A stretch of DNA of 64,000 bases from Clostridia bacterium (GTDB lineage: Bacteria; Bacillota; Clostridia; Oscillospirales; Acutalibacteraceae): positions 1 to 64,000 of the forward strand of contig JAFXBF010000012.1 in NCBI GenBank assembly GCA_017516745.1, given 5' to 3'. Under the pieces are notes generated by a model. The model was not told where the DNA came from. It saw only the letters and a list, made by a program, of their open reading frames with translations, and did no database searches. Position 1 is the first letter of the stretch. The number at the start of each line of letters is the position of its first letter. The position numbers were made by a program, and so were the translations under genes. Positions 15,836 to 25,403 of this stretch are shown here, in pieces.

Positions 15836-16774
15836 ATGAAATTTATAAATGTATTAAAGGATAAGGGCGTATATGCCGACGGTGTTCACGACGATACAAA
15901 AGCTTTGCAGGCTTGTATCGACGAGGTGAAAGACGGCGGAACGGTCTATTTCCCCGACGGAACATATCTTGTTTCGGCTGCGCTTATATTCTACTCAAAC
16001 CAGCACCTTAAATTTTCAGACAAGGCAACCGTTCTCAGAGATGACAAAAGCAAGCCCTGGACAAGATATTTGCTTGCTTCCTATTCTGAGCCTGAATGGG
16101 GAGAATATGACGGCACACACGATGTTGTGATTTCGGGCGGTACATTTGACGGAAACGCAAATATCACCGAATGGATAACGCTTGTAAATACCGTTCATTG
16201 TAAAAATATCACGATAGAGAATTGCCGCTTTATTCACTGTGCACATTGGCATTGCATTGAAATCAACGGCACGGAAAACGCCACCGTTCAGAACTGCATT
16301 TTTGACGGACCGAGCTACACTGCGTGCAACGACGGCCTTTTCAACGAACAGATCCAGCTTGATATGTCACGTGACGGCTCCTACGGCCCCGTTTACAACT
16401 GCGATGGTAAGCTGATTGATTTCAAGTACGATGACACCGTCTGCCGTAACATTGTTATAAGAAACAATATCTTTAAGTGTAACGGCTTCCCCGGCGTAGG
16501 ACACCACGGTGATATTGACCACAATAATATACTTATCGAAAACAACATTTTCGACGGCCCGTCGGGCAGGGACGGAAAGAGCAGGGGATACATCTTCTTC
16601 AGACCTATGGTATATGACCTTAAAGTCAGAAATAATGTGTTTATTTCACCTGAAGAAACAGACTCCCCGAGCTACGGTATCATTCTTGAAAACCCCGATG
16701 AAGCTGCATTGACCGCAGAAGATAACCTCTTTATCGGCAAGATTGATAAAGAAATTATCACAGGCGAAAAGTAA
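15836..16774 (+). CDS. Right-handed beta-helix protein (pectate lyase superfamily type)
   Basis: 312 residues. The N-terminus FINVLKDKGVYADGVHDDTKALQACIDEVKDGGTVYFPDGTYLV is the characteristic opening of the pectate-lyase-3/GH28-like superfamily, followed by repeated beta-helix coils (HDVVISGGTFDG, KNITIENCRFIHC, NATVQNCIFDG, RNIVIRNNIFKC, NNILIENNIFDG, YDLKVRNNVFI). No signal peptide. Such proteins bind or cleave polysaccharides. The gene begins 13 nt after the phosphodiesterase gene with AGGAGTG ahead, and the first lipase-like gene starts 21 nt after it. Confidence 0.88.
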   Translation: MKFINVLKDKGVYADGVHDDTKALQACIDEVKDGGTVYFPDGTYLVSAALIFYSNQHLKFSDKATVLRDDKSKPWTRYLLASYSEPEWGEYDGTHDVVISGGTFDGNANITEWITLVNTVHCKNITIENCRFIHCAHWHCIEINGTENATVQNCIFDGPSYTACNDGLFNEQIQLDMSRDGSYGPVYNCDGKLIDFKYDDTVCRNIVIRNNIFKCNGFPGVGHHGDIDHNNILIENNIFDGPSGRDGKSRGYIFFRPMVYDLKVRNNVFISPEETDSPSYGIILENPDEAALTAEDNLFIGKIDKEIITGEK

Positions 16775-16795
16775 AGCTCAGGAGGCTTGTTTTAT

Positions 16796-18667
16796 ATGAA
16801 AATAACATTAAAAAGAGTGATTGCATTTATGATTTGTGCAGCTATGCTGGCTTCTGTCGGTGCGGCAGGCGTTAACGCCTCGACACTTGAAACTGACTGC
16901 CGTGGCAAGTGCGAGCATTCGCCCGTAATTGTTCTTCCCGGCATCAACCATTCGCCCACATACCTTTACGATGAAAAGGACGAGCCCGTTATGTATAACG
17001 GCAGCCACATCGGCTCCACGCTTCTTATTCTCAATGAAGCGGCTCTTTCAACCGGCGCCATCGTAAAAGCAATATTCAGCGTTGTCGGCAGCATATTGCT
17101 GCAGTCCAACCTCGGCGTTGACAAGGTTGCGTACAACCTCGTTTCCGATATTTTCAAGTATCAGCGCTGTGACGAAGAGGGCAACCACGCAGAAAACCTT
17201 AAAACAAAGCGCTGGAATTATTCGCTTGAGCATATGTCCGACGAAGACCTTGACTGGACCTACAGAATGGTTCCCATGCAGGCACTCGTTGACGAAATAG
17301 GCGAGGACCACGTTTATTTCTTTACCTTCAACCTCGTCGGTGACCCGATGAAGTCCGCAGACGACCTTGCCGAGTATATTAAAATGGTAAAAGAGCAGAC
17401 AGGCCACGATAAGGTTTCTCTCCTTCCCGTCAGCCTCGGCGGTACTATCCTTACCGCTTACCTTGAAAAGTACGGTCACAGCGAGCTTGACCAGATTGTC
17501 AATGCCGTTGCCTGTCTTGACGGTACGGATATCGTTGCCGATTTCTATGCAAGAGAGTGGCGTCTTGAGGACGAATATCTTTACCACGAGTTTTTTGAAA
17601 AGATTATGATTGAGTCCGAAGGCAAGCCCACACTCGGCTACCTTATCAACTCGCTTCTTCACATTGTTCCCCGTTCGGCAATAAACGGCCTTCTCACGGG
17701 CGCAATGAGCGCTATACTCGATACGCTTATGCTCAACTGTCCGCAGTTCTGGGCTATGCTTCCCTCCTACAGATATGAGGCACTTGCCGCAAGATACCTT
17801 AGCGACAAGCCTGAACTCAAAGAGAGAACCGACAGCTTCCAGACTGCAAGGCTCAACCTCAAGCAGAATATTCTCGATGCGGTTGCTCACGGTGTGCGTG
17901 TCAACTCAATTGCAGGTGCAAACCTTGACCTGGGCGAAGAGATGTATACATATTTCAATATTGTCGCTTCCGCAGAGAAGATAAATTCCGACGGTATCGT
18001 AAACCTTACTTCGACCACACTCGGCGCAACGGGCGCAGCAGGCAAGAATACACTTGCCGATGTTGATTACGAAAAGAACACATATTGCACCAATCTCGAC
18101 CACAACCACGTTTCCCCCGACAATATGGTTGACACATCAACTGCAATTCTTCCCGAAAATACCTGGATTTTCCTTGACCAGCACCACGAGGTAGGTTATA
18201 ATGATGTTGTTCTCAACCTTGCAAAGGCTATTTTCCTGGGCGAAGTAACAGATGTTCACTCCGACCCCGAGAAATATCCGCAGTTTAACGGCCCGTGCTA
18301 CACACAGAGCATCCGCCGCTGGAAGCTGCCCGATGCAAAGAGGGTTGACCAGTCAACACTCAGTGAAGAAGACAAGGCAGAGCTCAACGCCGCAATTGCA
18401 GAGTGTGAGGCTGTTCTTAAAATGACTGTTGCCGACCAGCCCAGAGTTGAGGCTGCGGAAGCAAGAATCATCGCAGCGCTTCACAGGGTTGGCGCACCCG
18501 GCTACGAGAATATCGATGCCGCAAAGGACTCTCCGCTTGACCCGTTCCTTGAGAAACTTACATACGCAATGAGCAAGGGCTCACTCTTACTCTTCGGCGG
18601 CGGCAGCCCCGTTGACAGAATTCTTTCCCCCGTGAGAAAGCTTGCCGATATGATTTTCGGTAAGTAA
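16796..18667 (+). CDS. Secreted lipase-like alpha/beta hydrolase, paralogue A
   Basis: 623 residues from ATG 16796 (GGAGG 9 nt upstream). Signal peptide (residues ~1-28), then a short Cys pair (DCRGKCEHSP) and PVIVLPGINHSPTYLY, an oxyanion-type opening. A hydrophobic lid-like region (residues ~70-115) precedes the nucleophile elbow LPVSLGGTILTAY. A conserved QHHE after NHVSPDNMVDTSTAILPENTW is the candidate catalytic His. The C-terminus has a helical segment (LSEEDKAELNAAIAECEAVL) and a hydrophobic tail (SLLLFGGGSPVDRILSPVRKLADMIFG). It shares all of these with the genes at 18700 and 29273. Extracellular lipid or ester hydrolysis is likely; the substrate is unknown. Confidence 0.82.
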   Translation: MKITLKRVIAFMICAAMLASVGAAGVNASTLETDCRGKCEHSPVIVLPGINHSPTYLYDEKDEPVMYNGSHIGSTLLILNEAALSTGAIVKAIFSVVGSILLQSNLGVDKVAYNLVSDIFKYQRCDEEGNHAENLKTKRWNYSLEHMSDEDLDWTYRMVPMQALVDEIGEDHVYFFTFNLVGDPMKSADDLAEYIKMVKEQTGHDKVSLLPVSLGGTILTAYLEKYGHSELDQIVNAVACLDGTDIVADFYAREWRLEDEYLYHEFFEKIMIESEGKPTLGYLINSLLHIVPRSAINGLLTGAMSAILDTLMLNCPQFWAMLPSYRYEALAARYLSDKPELKERTDSFQTARLNLKQNILDAVAHGVRVNSIAGANLDLGEEMYTYFNIVASAEKINSDGIVNLTSTTLGATGAAGKNTLADVDYEKNTYCTNLDHNHVSPDNMVDTSTAILPENTWIFLDQHHEVGYNDVVLNLAKAIFLGEVTDVHSDPEKYPQFNGPCYTQSIRRWKLPDAKRVDQSTLSEEDKAELNAAIAECEAVLKMTVADQPRVEAAEARIIAALHRVGAPGYENIDAAKDSPLDPFLEKLTYAMSKGSLLLFGGGSPVDRILSPVRKLADMIFGK

Positions 18668-18699
18668 AGCAAATAAATAAAAGCAAAAGAGGTATTGTT

Positions 18700-20517
18700 A
18701 TGAAAAAAGTTATTTCTCTCGTACTTGTTTTTGCGCTTGCATTTTCAATGGTTTCAATGAGTGCATCCGCAACAGTCAAAACCGAGTGCCAGGGCGATTG
18801 CGACACCTGTCCCGCAATTGTTGTTCCCGGTATCGGTCAGTCCAACGTTTGGGCACTTGACAAAAACGGCGACTATCTTCTCGACGCAGACGGCGAAAGA
18901 ATAAGCGCCTTCCCCGCAGTGCTCAATGTCGGCTCAATCGTCCTCAAGGCAATTTTCCCTGTTCTTCTCACCCTTTTCTTCCAGGCTGATATCGGTCTTT
19001 CCGATGCTCTCTGTTCCGTTCTTATGGATGCATTCGAAGTAAACCTCTGTGATGAAACAACAGGTAAGAACACAGGTAACCTCGAGGTTGAAAAGTATCT
19101 CAAATCTGTTGCAGAATGCAGCGACTACGAAAAAGAGCAGATTTACGATAACATTCCCCTTATAGATTTTGCAAAGCAGGCAGGCGAAGACCACCTCTAC
19201 TACTTCGCATACAACTCCTTCAGCAACCTTGACAACACCGTAGCAGAGCTTTACGATTTCATTCAGATGGTTCTTGAAGAAACAGGCCACGACAAGGTAA
19301 ACATCGTTCCCATCAGTATGGGCGGCTCAATTGCAGATGCTCTGCTTGAATACCACCCCGACGTTATGGATAAGCTTGAGAAGGTTGTTTACATCGTTCC
19401 TGCTCTCAACGGTTCATCAATCGTCGGCGACCTTTTCAGAAAGGACTTCGCATTCTTTGACACAAACTTCCTTTACAACGGCTTCCTTGAGGCTCTTATG
19501 GACGAGGAAGAGGCAAGAATGATTGAGGTTATCGCAAGAATCATTCCCGACCAGGTTCTCACCAAGGCTCTCCACAAGGTTGCAGACTGTCTCGTAGAAG
19601 ACATTGCAGCCAACATCACAAGCCTCTGGGGTCTCTGCCCGAAGGAAGATTACCCTGCAGCATCCCAGGCTCTTCTTGCAAACAAGCCCGGAATCAAGGA
19701 GCAGACAGACCGCTTCTATCAGGCACAGGTTGATGCCCACGCAAACATCCAGACCCTTATTGACAAGGGCGTAGAGGTTTACAACATTGTTGACTACGAT
19801 GTACCGCTCTACCTTATCGGTAACTCCTGGAACAACGACAATGCAGACGGTGTTATCCACCTTTCCTCAACAGCTATGGGCGTTAAGAGTGCACTCGTCG
19901 GCGAAACACTCGGCGATGATTACGTACAGGCTAACACAAGCCCCAACTGCTCCGACCGCAGCCACAACCACCTTTCTCCCGACGGCGTAGTTGACGCTTC
20001 AACAGGTCTTCTTCCCGACCACACCTTCTATTTCGACGGCCAGGGTCACGAGCAGACAGCAAGAAACGATGCTATTATCGCACTTGCAACAAGACTTCTT
20101 GCAACAGACGATATCAAGGACGTTTACTCCGTAGCTGATTTCCCGCAGTTCAGCGGCAGAAGAGACCCCCGTTCACTTAACAACCACTATATCCCCGAAG
20201 CAAAGGCTGTTGACACATCAACACTCAGCGAAGAGGATGCAAAGGAGCTTGCAGAAGCACTTGCCGAAGCAGAAGCTTTCGTAGCAAACAAGGCTTGCTA
20301 CGACGGTCAGCAGAAAGAGGTTGAAGACAGACTTATCGGTATCCTCGTCAAGATTGGCGTAAGAGAGGCTGAGGTTCCCGAAGAGCCCTCAACCTTCTTC
20401 ACAAACCTTAGCCTGTGGCTGTTTGATAACTACGGCCCCAACGGCTTCTCCGAAATGCCCTTCCTTACAATTGTTAATCTCTTCAAGGCTATAGGCTCAC
20501 TTTTCGGAATTAAGTAA
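18700..20517 (+). CDS. Secreted lipase-like alpha/beta hydrolase, paralogue B
   Basis: 605 residues. Signal peptide (residues ~1-26, ending SASA), the same Cys cluster (CQGDCDTCPAIVVPGIGQS), a hydrophobic segment, nucleophile elbow VPISMGGSIADAL and the conserved NHLSPDGVVDASTGLLPDHTFYF ... GQGHEQTARNDA block with a likely catalytic His. The C-terminal helical region (LSEEDAKELAEALAEAEAFVANKA) and hydrophobic tail match paralogue A, 32 nt upstream, so this is a tandem duplicate now well diverged. It ends the operon at a strong terminator. Its codon use is more biased to optimal codons (CTC, AAG, GGC) than its neighbours, suggesting high expression. Confidence 0.82.
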   Translation: MKKVISLVLVFALAFSMVSMSASATVKTECQGDCDTCPAIVVPGIGQSNVWALDKNGDYLLDADGERISAFPAVLNVGSIVLKAIFPVLLTLFFQADIGLSDALCSVLMDAFEVNLCDETTGKNTGNLEVEKYLKSVAECSDYEKEQIYDNIPLIDFAKQAGEDHLYYFAYNSFSNLDNTVAELYDFIQMVLEETGHDKVNIVPISMGGSIADALLEYHPDVMDKLEKVVYIVPALNGSSIVGDLFRKDFAFFDTNFLYNGFLEALMDEEEARMIEVIARIIPDQVLTKALHKVADCLVEDIAANITSLWGLCPKEDYPAASQALLANKPGIKEQTDRFYQAQVDAHANIQTLIDKGVEVYNIVDYDVPLYLIGNSWNNDNADGVIHLSSTAMGVKSALVGETLGDDYVQANTSPNCSDRSHNHLSPDGVVDASTGLLPDHTFYFDGQGHEQTARNDAIIALATRLLATDDIKDVYSVADFPQFSGRRDPRSLNNHYIPEAKAVDTSTLSEEDAKELAEALAEAEAFVANKACYDGQQKEVEDRLIGILVKIGVREAEVPEEPSTFFTNLSLWLFDNYGPNGFSEMPFLTIVNLFKAIGSLFGIK

Positions 20518-20543
20518 ATCCAAGCACAAATAAATTAAAACAC

Positions 20544-20585
20544 AAATCCCACAGATATGCTTGAAGCAGTCTGTGGGATTTATAT
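20544..20585. terminator. Bidirectional terminator between convergent operons
   Basis: AATCCCACAGA (20545-20555) pairs with TCTGTGGGATT (20570-20580). T-rich flanks lie on both strands. Confidence 0.8.
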
Positions 20586-20597
20586 TATATATTGTTT

Positions 20598-22520
20598 TTA
20601 ATATAATTGCGGATGGAAGAAGTTATACGATTTTTCAAGCAGTTCATAGAACTTTACCGCATAGGGGTTAATTGCATCCCAGATAGGCTCGTCATAAAGA
20701 GTAATCCAGGTGTAAATTCTGCGTGTAAGGTGTCTTAAATCGTTGCTTGAAAGCTCGTGGTTGGGTCTTTCGCCCATACGGGTTATACCGAATTTAACGA
20801 AATCGTTGTACAAATCCTTGTTGGCCTTCATCCAAAGGTACGGGTGCTGAAGTCTTGAAAATTCGGAACGCATATTTGAGCATTTCCAGTATCTCCAGCA
20901 AAGCTCCGAGCGAAGAATACGGTTGAGCTGTTCTTCGGTTTCAGCCTCTGCCTTTGCAAGCTCCCAGAGCTCGTCACAGCGGCTGACTTCCCACGGCATC
21001 ATACCCGGCAGGGAGAAGCGTGAATCCTCTTCGAGCTTCAGGTGCTTTGTGCTTGTTACGGCGTGGTCGGTAATGATATCTATAAACTCTTTGATGTGCT
21101 TTCCGCCGGGACCGTAAACAGCCTGTGCATAGCCGAGCATTTCCGTTTCAAAATCAAGGTAGGGGTCTTGCATAAGCTTTGCAAGCAGATAGTTTTTCAT
21201 TTCGCCGAATTCTGCATCACACTCAGCTATATAGAAAACGCCCTGCTGGTAAATTCCTTTTACGTTGTGCTCATAGAAAATCTGCGTGTTTCTCTGCAAT
21301 GTGCCGAAGTTTGCGTAGATGTTTACGCTCTCGTCACAGTTTAGGTTGTAGTTCCATATATACAGCCTGTCGCAAAGCCTGCTCCAGTCCTCAAGGTCCT
21401 GCATAAAGGCTTTGTTTTCCTTGCATTTCGGGTTGTCAAGCGTGTGGCCGAAGCAGCACTCAATCGAACAAAGGCGGACTATGACATCCTCACGGGGGAC
21501 AACATTGGTCGGTGACTTGCGTGTGTACTGGTAGGCAAAGGTGTCGAAAACAATGTTGTCGTATTTGCCTGTGGATTTTACTCTGTCGGCAATTTCGTTT
21601 ACGAAGGTGAGCATTGTGCCTGCCTGCGAACCGTTGGCGTTGTCAAGTGCCGCACAGTTTTCGCATTGGCAGTATTCGCCGTTGTCCGCCTGAGTTATTG
21701 AAAGAATCTGTATTGAAGCGTCGGGGTCGTGCTTTTCTTCAAGTAAGGCAAGTGCTTCGCTTGTAACGATATCCTTTACATCCTCGTTGGTCAGGCAAAG
21801 CTGATTGGGCACTCTCGTACCGCCGTGTAAGGCGTAGTATTCGGGGTGCTCCTCAAAATATATTGAAGGCTTGCAGTAGCGGTTTACAAGTGTGTGGCTT
21901 GAGCCGCCGAGGTATTCAACCGCACAGCCCTGCTCGGCGGTAAGGTCTTTGTAAATACCGCCCGTAAGACCGTTTGCAACGGAAAATTCGGGGTCTCGGG
22001 CGCTGGTTGTGTCCGTTTCGGAATACTCGAAAAACGGTGTGTATTCTTCGTCAATTCCCACGGGCACGGTGAGTGCGGAGTTTTCGGGGATTATGATAAC
22101 CTCTGCCTCGTACCAATGGCAGCCGCAGTATTTTTCAAGGAAGGCGTATACGCCGTTTATCGTGCCCTTGTTACCTGCACCGTGAATAATTACGTCTGTT
22201 TCGGTGGAGGTTATTGTGTAGCTGCCGTCAGCAGCATCGGTAAAATCGTTTTCGGAGCGGCTTGTTGCGCCTACGGAGATTTCGTATTCAGCTTCATCAC
22301 TTTCCGTGATAATCTGAATATCTCCGCCTGTAATTTTGTCGAGATAGTGTTTCAGCCTTTCGGCTGCGTAGCTTTCCTGAATGCTCGGTGTTTCATCGGT
22401 TACGATAACCGCCTGCGTTACGTCAAACTCGTTTTCTTTCGCAGAAGCGGCAACCGTAAAACACGAGGCGATCAGAGACAGTGCTGCCGTAATACTTATA
22501 ATCTTTTTGAAGGCTTTAAT
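20598..22520 (-). CDS. Secreted DUF4838 protein (GH20/GH67-like N-terminal fold), possible AUU start
   Basis: About 640 residues. A signal peptide (KAFKKIISITAALSLIASCFTVAASA) leads into an N-terminal alpha-glucuronidase/hexosaminidase accessory-type domain (YAAERLKHYLDKITGGDIQI, NGVYAFLEKYCGCHWY), then the DUF4838 barrel (SITQADNGEYCQCENCAALDNANGS; VRLCSIECCFGHTLDNP; YIWNYNLN). DUF4838 proteins occur in polysaccharide loci and are thought to act on sugars; catalysis is not proven. The start is odd: the only in-frame ATG (22529) lies inside the Shine-Dalgarno AAGGAGATGA. An ATT at 22520 has ideal 9-nt spacing and gives a normal Met-Lys signal peptide. I chose it; the ATG alternative extends to 22529. 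Last gene of a five-gene operon. Confidence 0.85.
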   Translation of the reverse strand: MKAFKKIISITAALSLIASCFTVAASAKENEFDVTQAVIVTDETPSIQESYAAERLKHYLDKITGGDIQIITESDEAEYEISVGATSRSENDFTDAADGSYTITSTETDVIIHGAGNKGTINGVYAFLEKYCGCHWYEAEVIIIPENSALTVPVGIDEEYTPFFEYSETDTTSARDPEFSVANGLTGGIYKDLTAEQGCAVEYLGGSSHTLVNRYCKPSIYFEEHPEYYALHGGTRVPNQLCLTNEDVKDIVTSEALALLEEKHDPDASIQILSITQADNGEYCQCENCAALDNANGSQAGTMLTFVNEIADRVKSTGKYDNIVFDTFAYQYTRKSPTNVVPREDVIVRLCSIECCFGHTLDNPKCKENKAFMQDLEDWSRLCDRLYIWNYNLNCDESVNIYANFGTLQRNTQIFYEHNVKGIYQQGVFYIAECDAEFGEMKNYLLAKLMQDPYLDFETEMLGYAQAVYGPGGKHIKEFIDIITDHAVTSTKHLKLEEDSRFSLPGMMPWEVSRCDELWELAKAEAETEEQLNRILRSELCWRYWKCSNMRSEFSRLQHPYLWMKANKDLYNDFVKFGITRMGERPNHELSSNDLRHLTRRIYTWITLYDEPIWDAINPYAVKFYELLEKSYNFFHPQLY

Positions 22521-22544
22521 GGTAATCATCTCCTTTTTTTAAAA

Positions 22545-22571
22545 GCCTGTTTCTGTAAAAATGAAACAGGC
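22545..22571 (-). terminator. Weak hairpin between GNAT and DUF4838 genes
   Basis: GAAACAGGC (22563-22571) pairs with GCCTGTTTC (22545-22553). On the minus strand only a short U-run follows (TTTTAAAAAAAGG), so it is probably an attenuator or mRNA stabiliser inside the operon rather than a full stop. Confidence 0.4.
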
Positions 22572-22589
22572 ATAGGGTTGTTTTTTAAA

Positions 22590-23753
22590 TTACGTTGACC
22601 AGAAGCTGTCGTAGAAACAGGTTATACGGTGGGGGAAGGCTCTGAAAAAATCGTCGGCATTGCCGCAGATTTCAACTCCGTCAATGAAGGAGGCGGAATG
22701 TGCGTTGTGTCCTTCTCCTGCAAGGATAAGCCGTGCGGCGGCAGGAGGTGTGAGCGAAATATCGTAATCACCGCTTTCCCGGCGTTTGACGATTGCCTTG
22801 CCGTTTTCGTATTCAACCTCAAAAATGCCCTTGTTCTGTTCAAATTCATCAAGGCTGAGAATGCTGAATTTACCGTATTTTTCGGGATAGGCGTTGTTTT
22901 CAAGCAGCTTTTGCATATTGTAAATTCTGCCTGCCACACCGCCGTCGGGCTCATAAACAACGCCGTCAATTCTGTCTGCAATACATGAAAGCGGCGAGCC
23001 CTGATACTGACCTCTTACACGCAGGTGGTTGACTATACCGTCATAATTGCGAAGGAAGCCGAGTAAGCCGTAAAGAGCATCCTTGCTCAAAACGAACAGC
23101 TCCTGAACAACAAGAATACGTTCATCACGGTTTACCTTGAATCGCACATATCCGTCTGCTTCGCCCGAAGCGTTGCGGCGGATATAAGTGTAAACAGCTT
23201 CTTCAAGCGGCTTGCCGCAGAAATGCTTGCCGTCTTCACGCAGGGTCAGCAGGTTTTCGTTGAATGCGCACTTGTTGTGGAGTGCGCATATTTCCTCAAG
23301 CTGTTCACCCGTGTAAAGTTCAACATCCGTATTGCGTGGGATGTGGGTCATATTTGCAAAGGGAATTTTTATTGCAAACATACGGTTGAGGTTTGCGTAG
23401 CCGAATTTTTCGTAGCAGGCAATCGAAAACGGGCGAAGAAAGCCGAAGCTCCAATCGTTTTCAATTGCTGTTTTGCCGATTTCGTTGAAAATCTCTCTTA
23501 CTCCGCCCGTTCTTCTTTCCTCGGGCTGTGAGCATATACCGCTGACAACAACCGAGTTGAGTATATTGCCGCAGAAGTTGGTTTTGAAATTAAACATTTC
23601 TGCGCCTGCAACGAGTTTACCGCCGTTGAAGGCGGCAAGCACGGGGGCTTCAACCTCTTTGTCAACCTCGGCATCAAACTGCCATATAAACGAAGCGGCG
23701 GAAACCTTCAGGTAGTCAACAGCCTCTTCGGGTCTGATATATCTTACTTCCAT
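22590..23753 (-). CDS. Eis-like GNAT family N-acetyltransferase
   Basis: 387 residues. The N-terminal GNAT domain opens MEVRYIRPEEAVDYLKVSAASF and contains a region corresponding to the acetyl-CoA site (VVVSGICSQPEERRTGGVREIF, then WSFGFLRPFSIACYEKFGYA). A second GNAT-like half and a C-terminal sterol-carrier-like domain (SLTPPAAARLILAGEG) complete the Eis three-domain layout, ending with a free carboxylate-type C-terminus (FWST). Eis enzymes acetylate amines such as aminoglycosides, but most gut homologues have unknown targets. The gene is 10 nt after the transporter stop, hence co-translated. Confidence 0.88.
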   Translation of the reverse strand: MEVRYIRPEEAVDYLKVSAASFIWQFDAEVDKEVEAPVLAAFNGGKLVAGAEMFNFKTNFCGNILNSVVVSGICSQPEERRTGGVREIFNEIGKTAIENDWSFGFLRPFSIACYEKFGYANLNRMFAIKIPFANMTHIPRNTDVELYTGEQLEEICALHNKCAFNENLLTLREDGKHFCGKPLEEAVYTYIRRNASGEADGYVRFKVNRDERILVVQELFVLSKDALYGLLGFLRNYDGIVNHLRVRGQYQGSPLSCIADRIDGVVYEPDGGVAGRIYNMQKLLENNAYPEKYGKFSILSLDEFEQNKGIFEVEYENGKAIVKRRESGDYDISLTPPAAARLILAGEGHNAHSASFIDGVEICGNADDFFRAFPHRITCFYDSFWST

Positions 23754-23763
23754 TGGTTAGTCC

Positions 23764-25371
23764 TCAGTTCTTAATCTGTGATTTTGCGGCAAGCTCCATT
23801 GTTTCAATGTCGCCTGTTGAAGCAGCGGCGGACATAAGGTTACGGCGTGCAAGAAGCTCTGCGTACATCTTTTCCTTCTTGTCGTTGTTCAGGTCATAGA
23901 AGAGCATCGGGATAATGCCGAGTGAGCCTGTAACGGCAGGAATGATTGTGAACATTGCAAACAGGAAGAACTTGACCTTATCGGTCTGCTCCGTACCTGC
24001 TCTGAAAGCGTTTGCCTCGTAGCCGATAGCCTTCTTCATGGCTGTGGTTACAACTGCACTTGTGTTTGAGGAAATCTTTGCGGCTATGCCCTTTGCAACG
24101 GAAGCCATAGCCTCTGTGCGGTAGCCGTTTTTCCATTCGCAGTAGTCCATTGCTTCGTTGTACATTTCCGTACCGATAACGGATTTGAGTCCGAAGAACA
24201 GAGTCCAGATGAGTTCCCAAAGAGCCATTGCAAAGCCCATAGGAACCACTTTCTGGTACATACCGCCCGAATAGTCCTTCTTCATACCGATACAGCCGAA
24301 GAGGAAGACGGGGATGTAGAGAATATTGCCGATTTCTTTTGCAAGTATGTAAAGCAGACGGCTTGAGAAGCGTGCTCTCATCCACGGTACCCACGAATAG
24401 CTCAAGGGGCTGATGGGTGCTGCGGGAATACCTGCAACGAGCGTCATTGACGAGAAGTGAAGAACGTCGGTGTAGTAGTCGTCCTCTCTGCCCTTGATTG
24501 CAAAGCCGCTTAAGAAGTCGGAAAGCGTAATCAGAAGCAGGGGCTTGTTCTTGATAACGGATTTTACCGACTGAATAATGCTCGGCGACTTGACCGACTG
24601 CATAACTCTTTCCTTGGAGTTATAGAAGAACCAGAAGGAGGCTGCGCTTGAAGCCACGGTGGTGAAAACACCCATACCGACAAAGAGGTTTGTATAAGCC
24701 TTGGAAAGCTTGCTCGAATCCTGAATGTACATATTGCGAAGTACGTCAATAAGAATTGTAACCGCCTGCTCGGGAAGCTTTTCACCGAAGAAGCCCGAGG
24801 CAAAGTTTGCAAGGGTAATCAGGCGTGTACGGTCAACGGGGTGGGGCGTAATTGTGGACATAAGACCTGTTCTTGAAATGGTCTGGAATGTGCCGACACC
24901 CTCACGGGCAACTGTGAGAAAAAGATAGAAAACAAATTTGATTATATCAGTTGAAGATGAATCCGTGAAAAGATGAGGCATCAGCCAGTAAAGCGATGTG
25001 AGTATACAGCCGGGTACCGCAAGGAAAAGAAGATAGGGTCTGAACTTGCCCCAACGGGTACGGGTCTTATCGACAACGGCGCCGAAGAAAATATCATTGA
25101 TAATATCCCATACGCTGTTGATGGAGTTAACCAGAGTCTGTAAGCCGAGGTCAACACCGACAATACTGGTTATGAAACGGTCGGAATAAATATTGATGTT
25201 AAAGCTCTGTGCCGCATCCCAGATAATAAAGCCGAGTGTTTCCTTTGTGCCGACGTAGCGTCGGTTAGGCACCTGTTCGGCTGCAGCCTTTTCTGCCTGC
25301 TGCTCCTGCAAAGCGCGAAGCTTCTCAAAGGATTCACGGGAGCTTGAAACCGGCTCTTGCTTTTTTGCCAT
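23764..25371 (-). CDS. MFS transporter, GPH (MelB-like) family
   Basis: 535 residues with 12 predicted membrane helices and a charged cytoplasmic N-terminus rich in Gln and Ala (residues ~1-35). The loop motif FFGAVVDKTRTRWGKFRPYL is the classic GPH signature (DxTRxxxGKxRP), stronger here than in the transporter at 9276. GPH proteins import glycosides or related solutes with Na+ or H+. It sits in the middle of the ceramidase-like operon, 32 nt after one and directly before the GNAT gene, so it probably imports a product of the secreted enzymes. AGGGGTG precedes the ATG. Confidence 0.92.
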   Translation of the reverse strand: MAKKQEPVSSSRESFEKLRALQEQQAEKAAAEQVPNRRYVGTKETLGFIIWDAAQSFNINIYSDRFITSIVGVDLGLQTLVNSINSVWDIINDIFFGAVVDKTRTRWGKFRPYLLFLAVPGCILTSLYWLMPHLFTDSSSTDIIKFVFYLFLTVAREGVGTFQTISRTGLMSTITPHPVDRTRLITLANFASGFFGEKLPEQAVTILIDVLRNMYIQDSSKLSKAYTNLFVGMGVFTTVASSAASFWFFYNSKERVMQSVKSPSIIQSVKSVIKNKPLLLITLSDFLSGFAIKGREDDYYTDVLHFSSMTLVAGIPAAPISPLSYSWVPWMRARFSSRLLYILAKEIGNILYIPVFLFGCIGMKKDYSGGMYQKVVPMGFAMALWELIWTLFFGLKSVIGTEMYNEAMDYCEWKNGYRTEAMASVAKGIAAKISSNTSAVVTTAMKKAIGYEANAFRAGTEQTDKVKFFLFAMFTIIPAVTGSLGIIPMLFYDLNNDKKEKMYAELLARRNLMSAAASTGDIETMELAAKSQIKN

Positions 25372-25403
25372 TATTTTTCACCCCTGAAAAGATGTTGTAT
25401 TAA

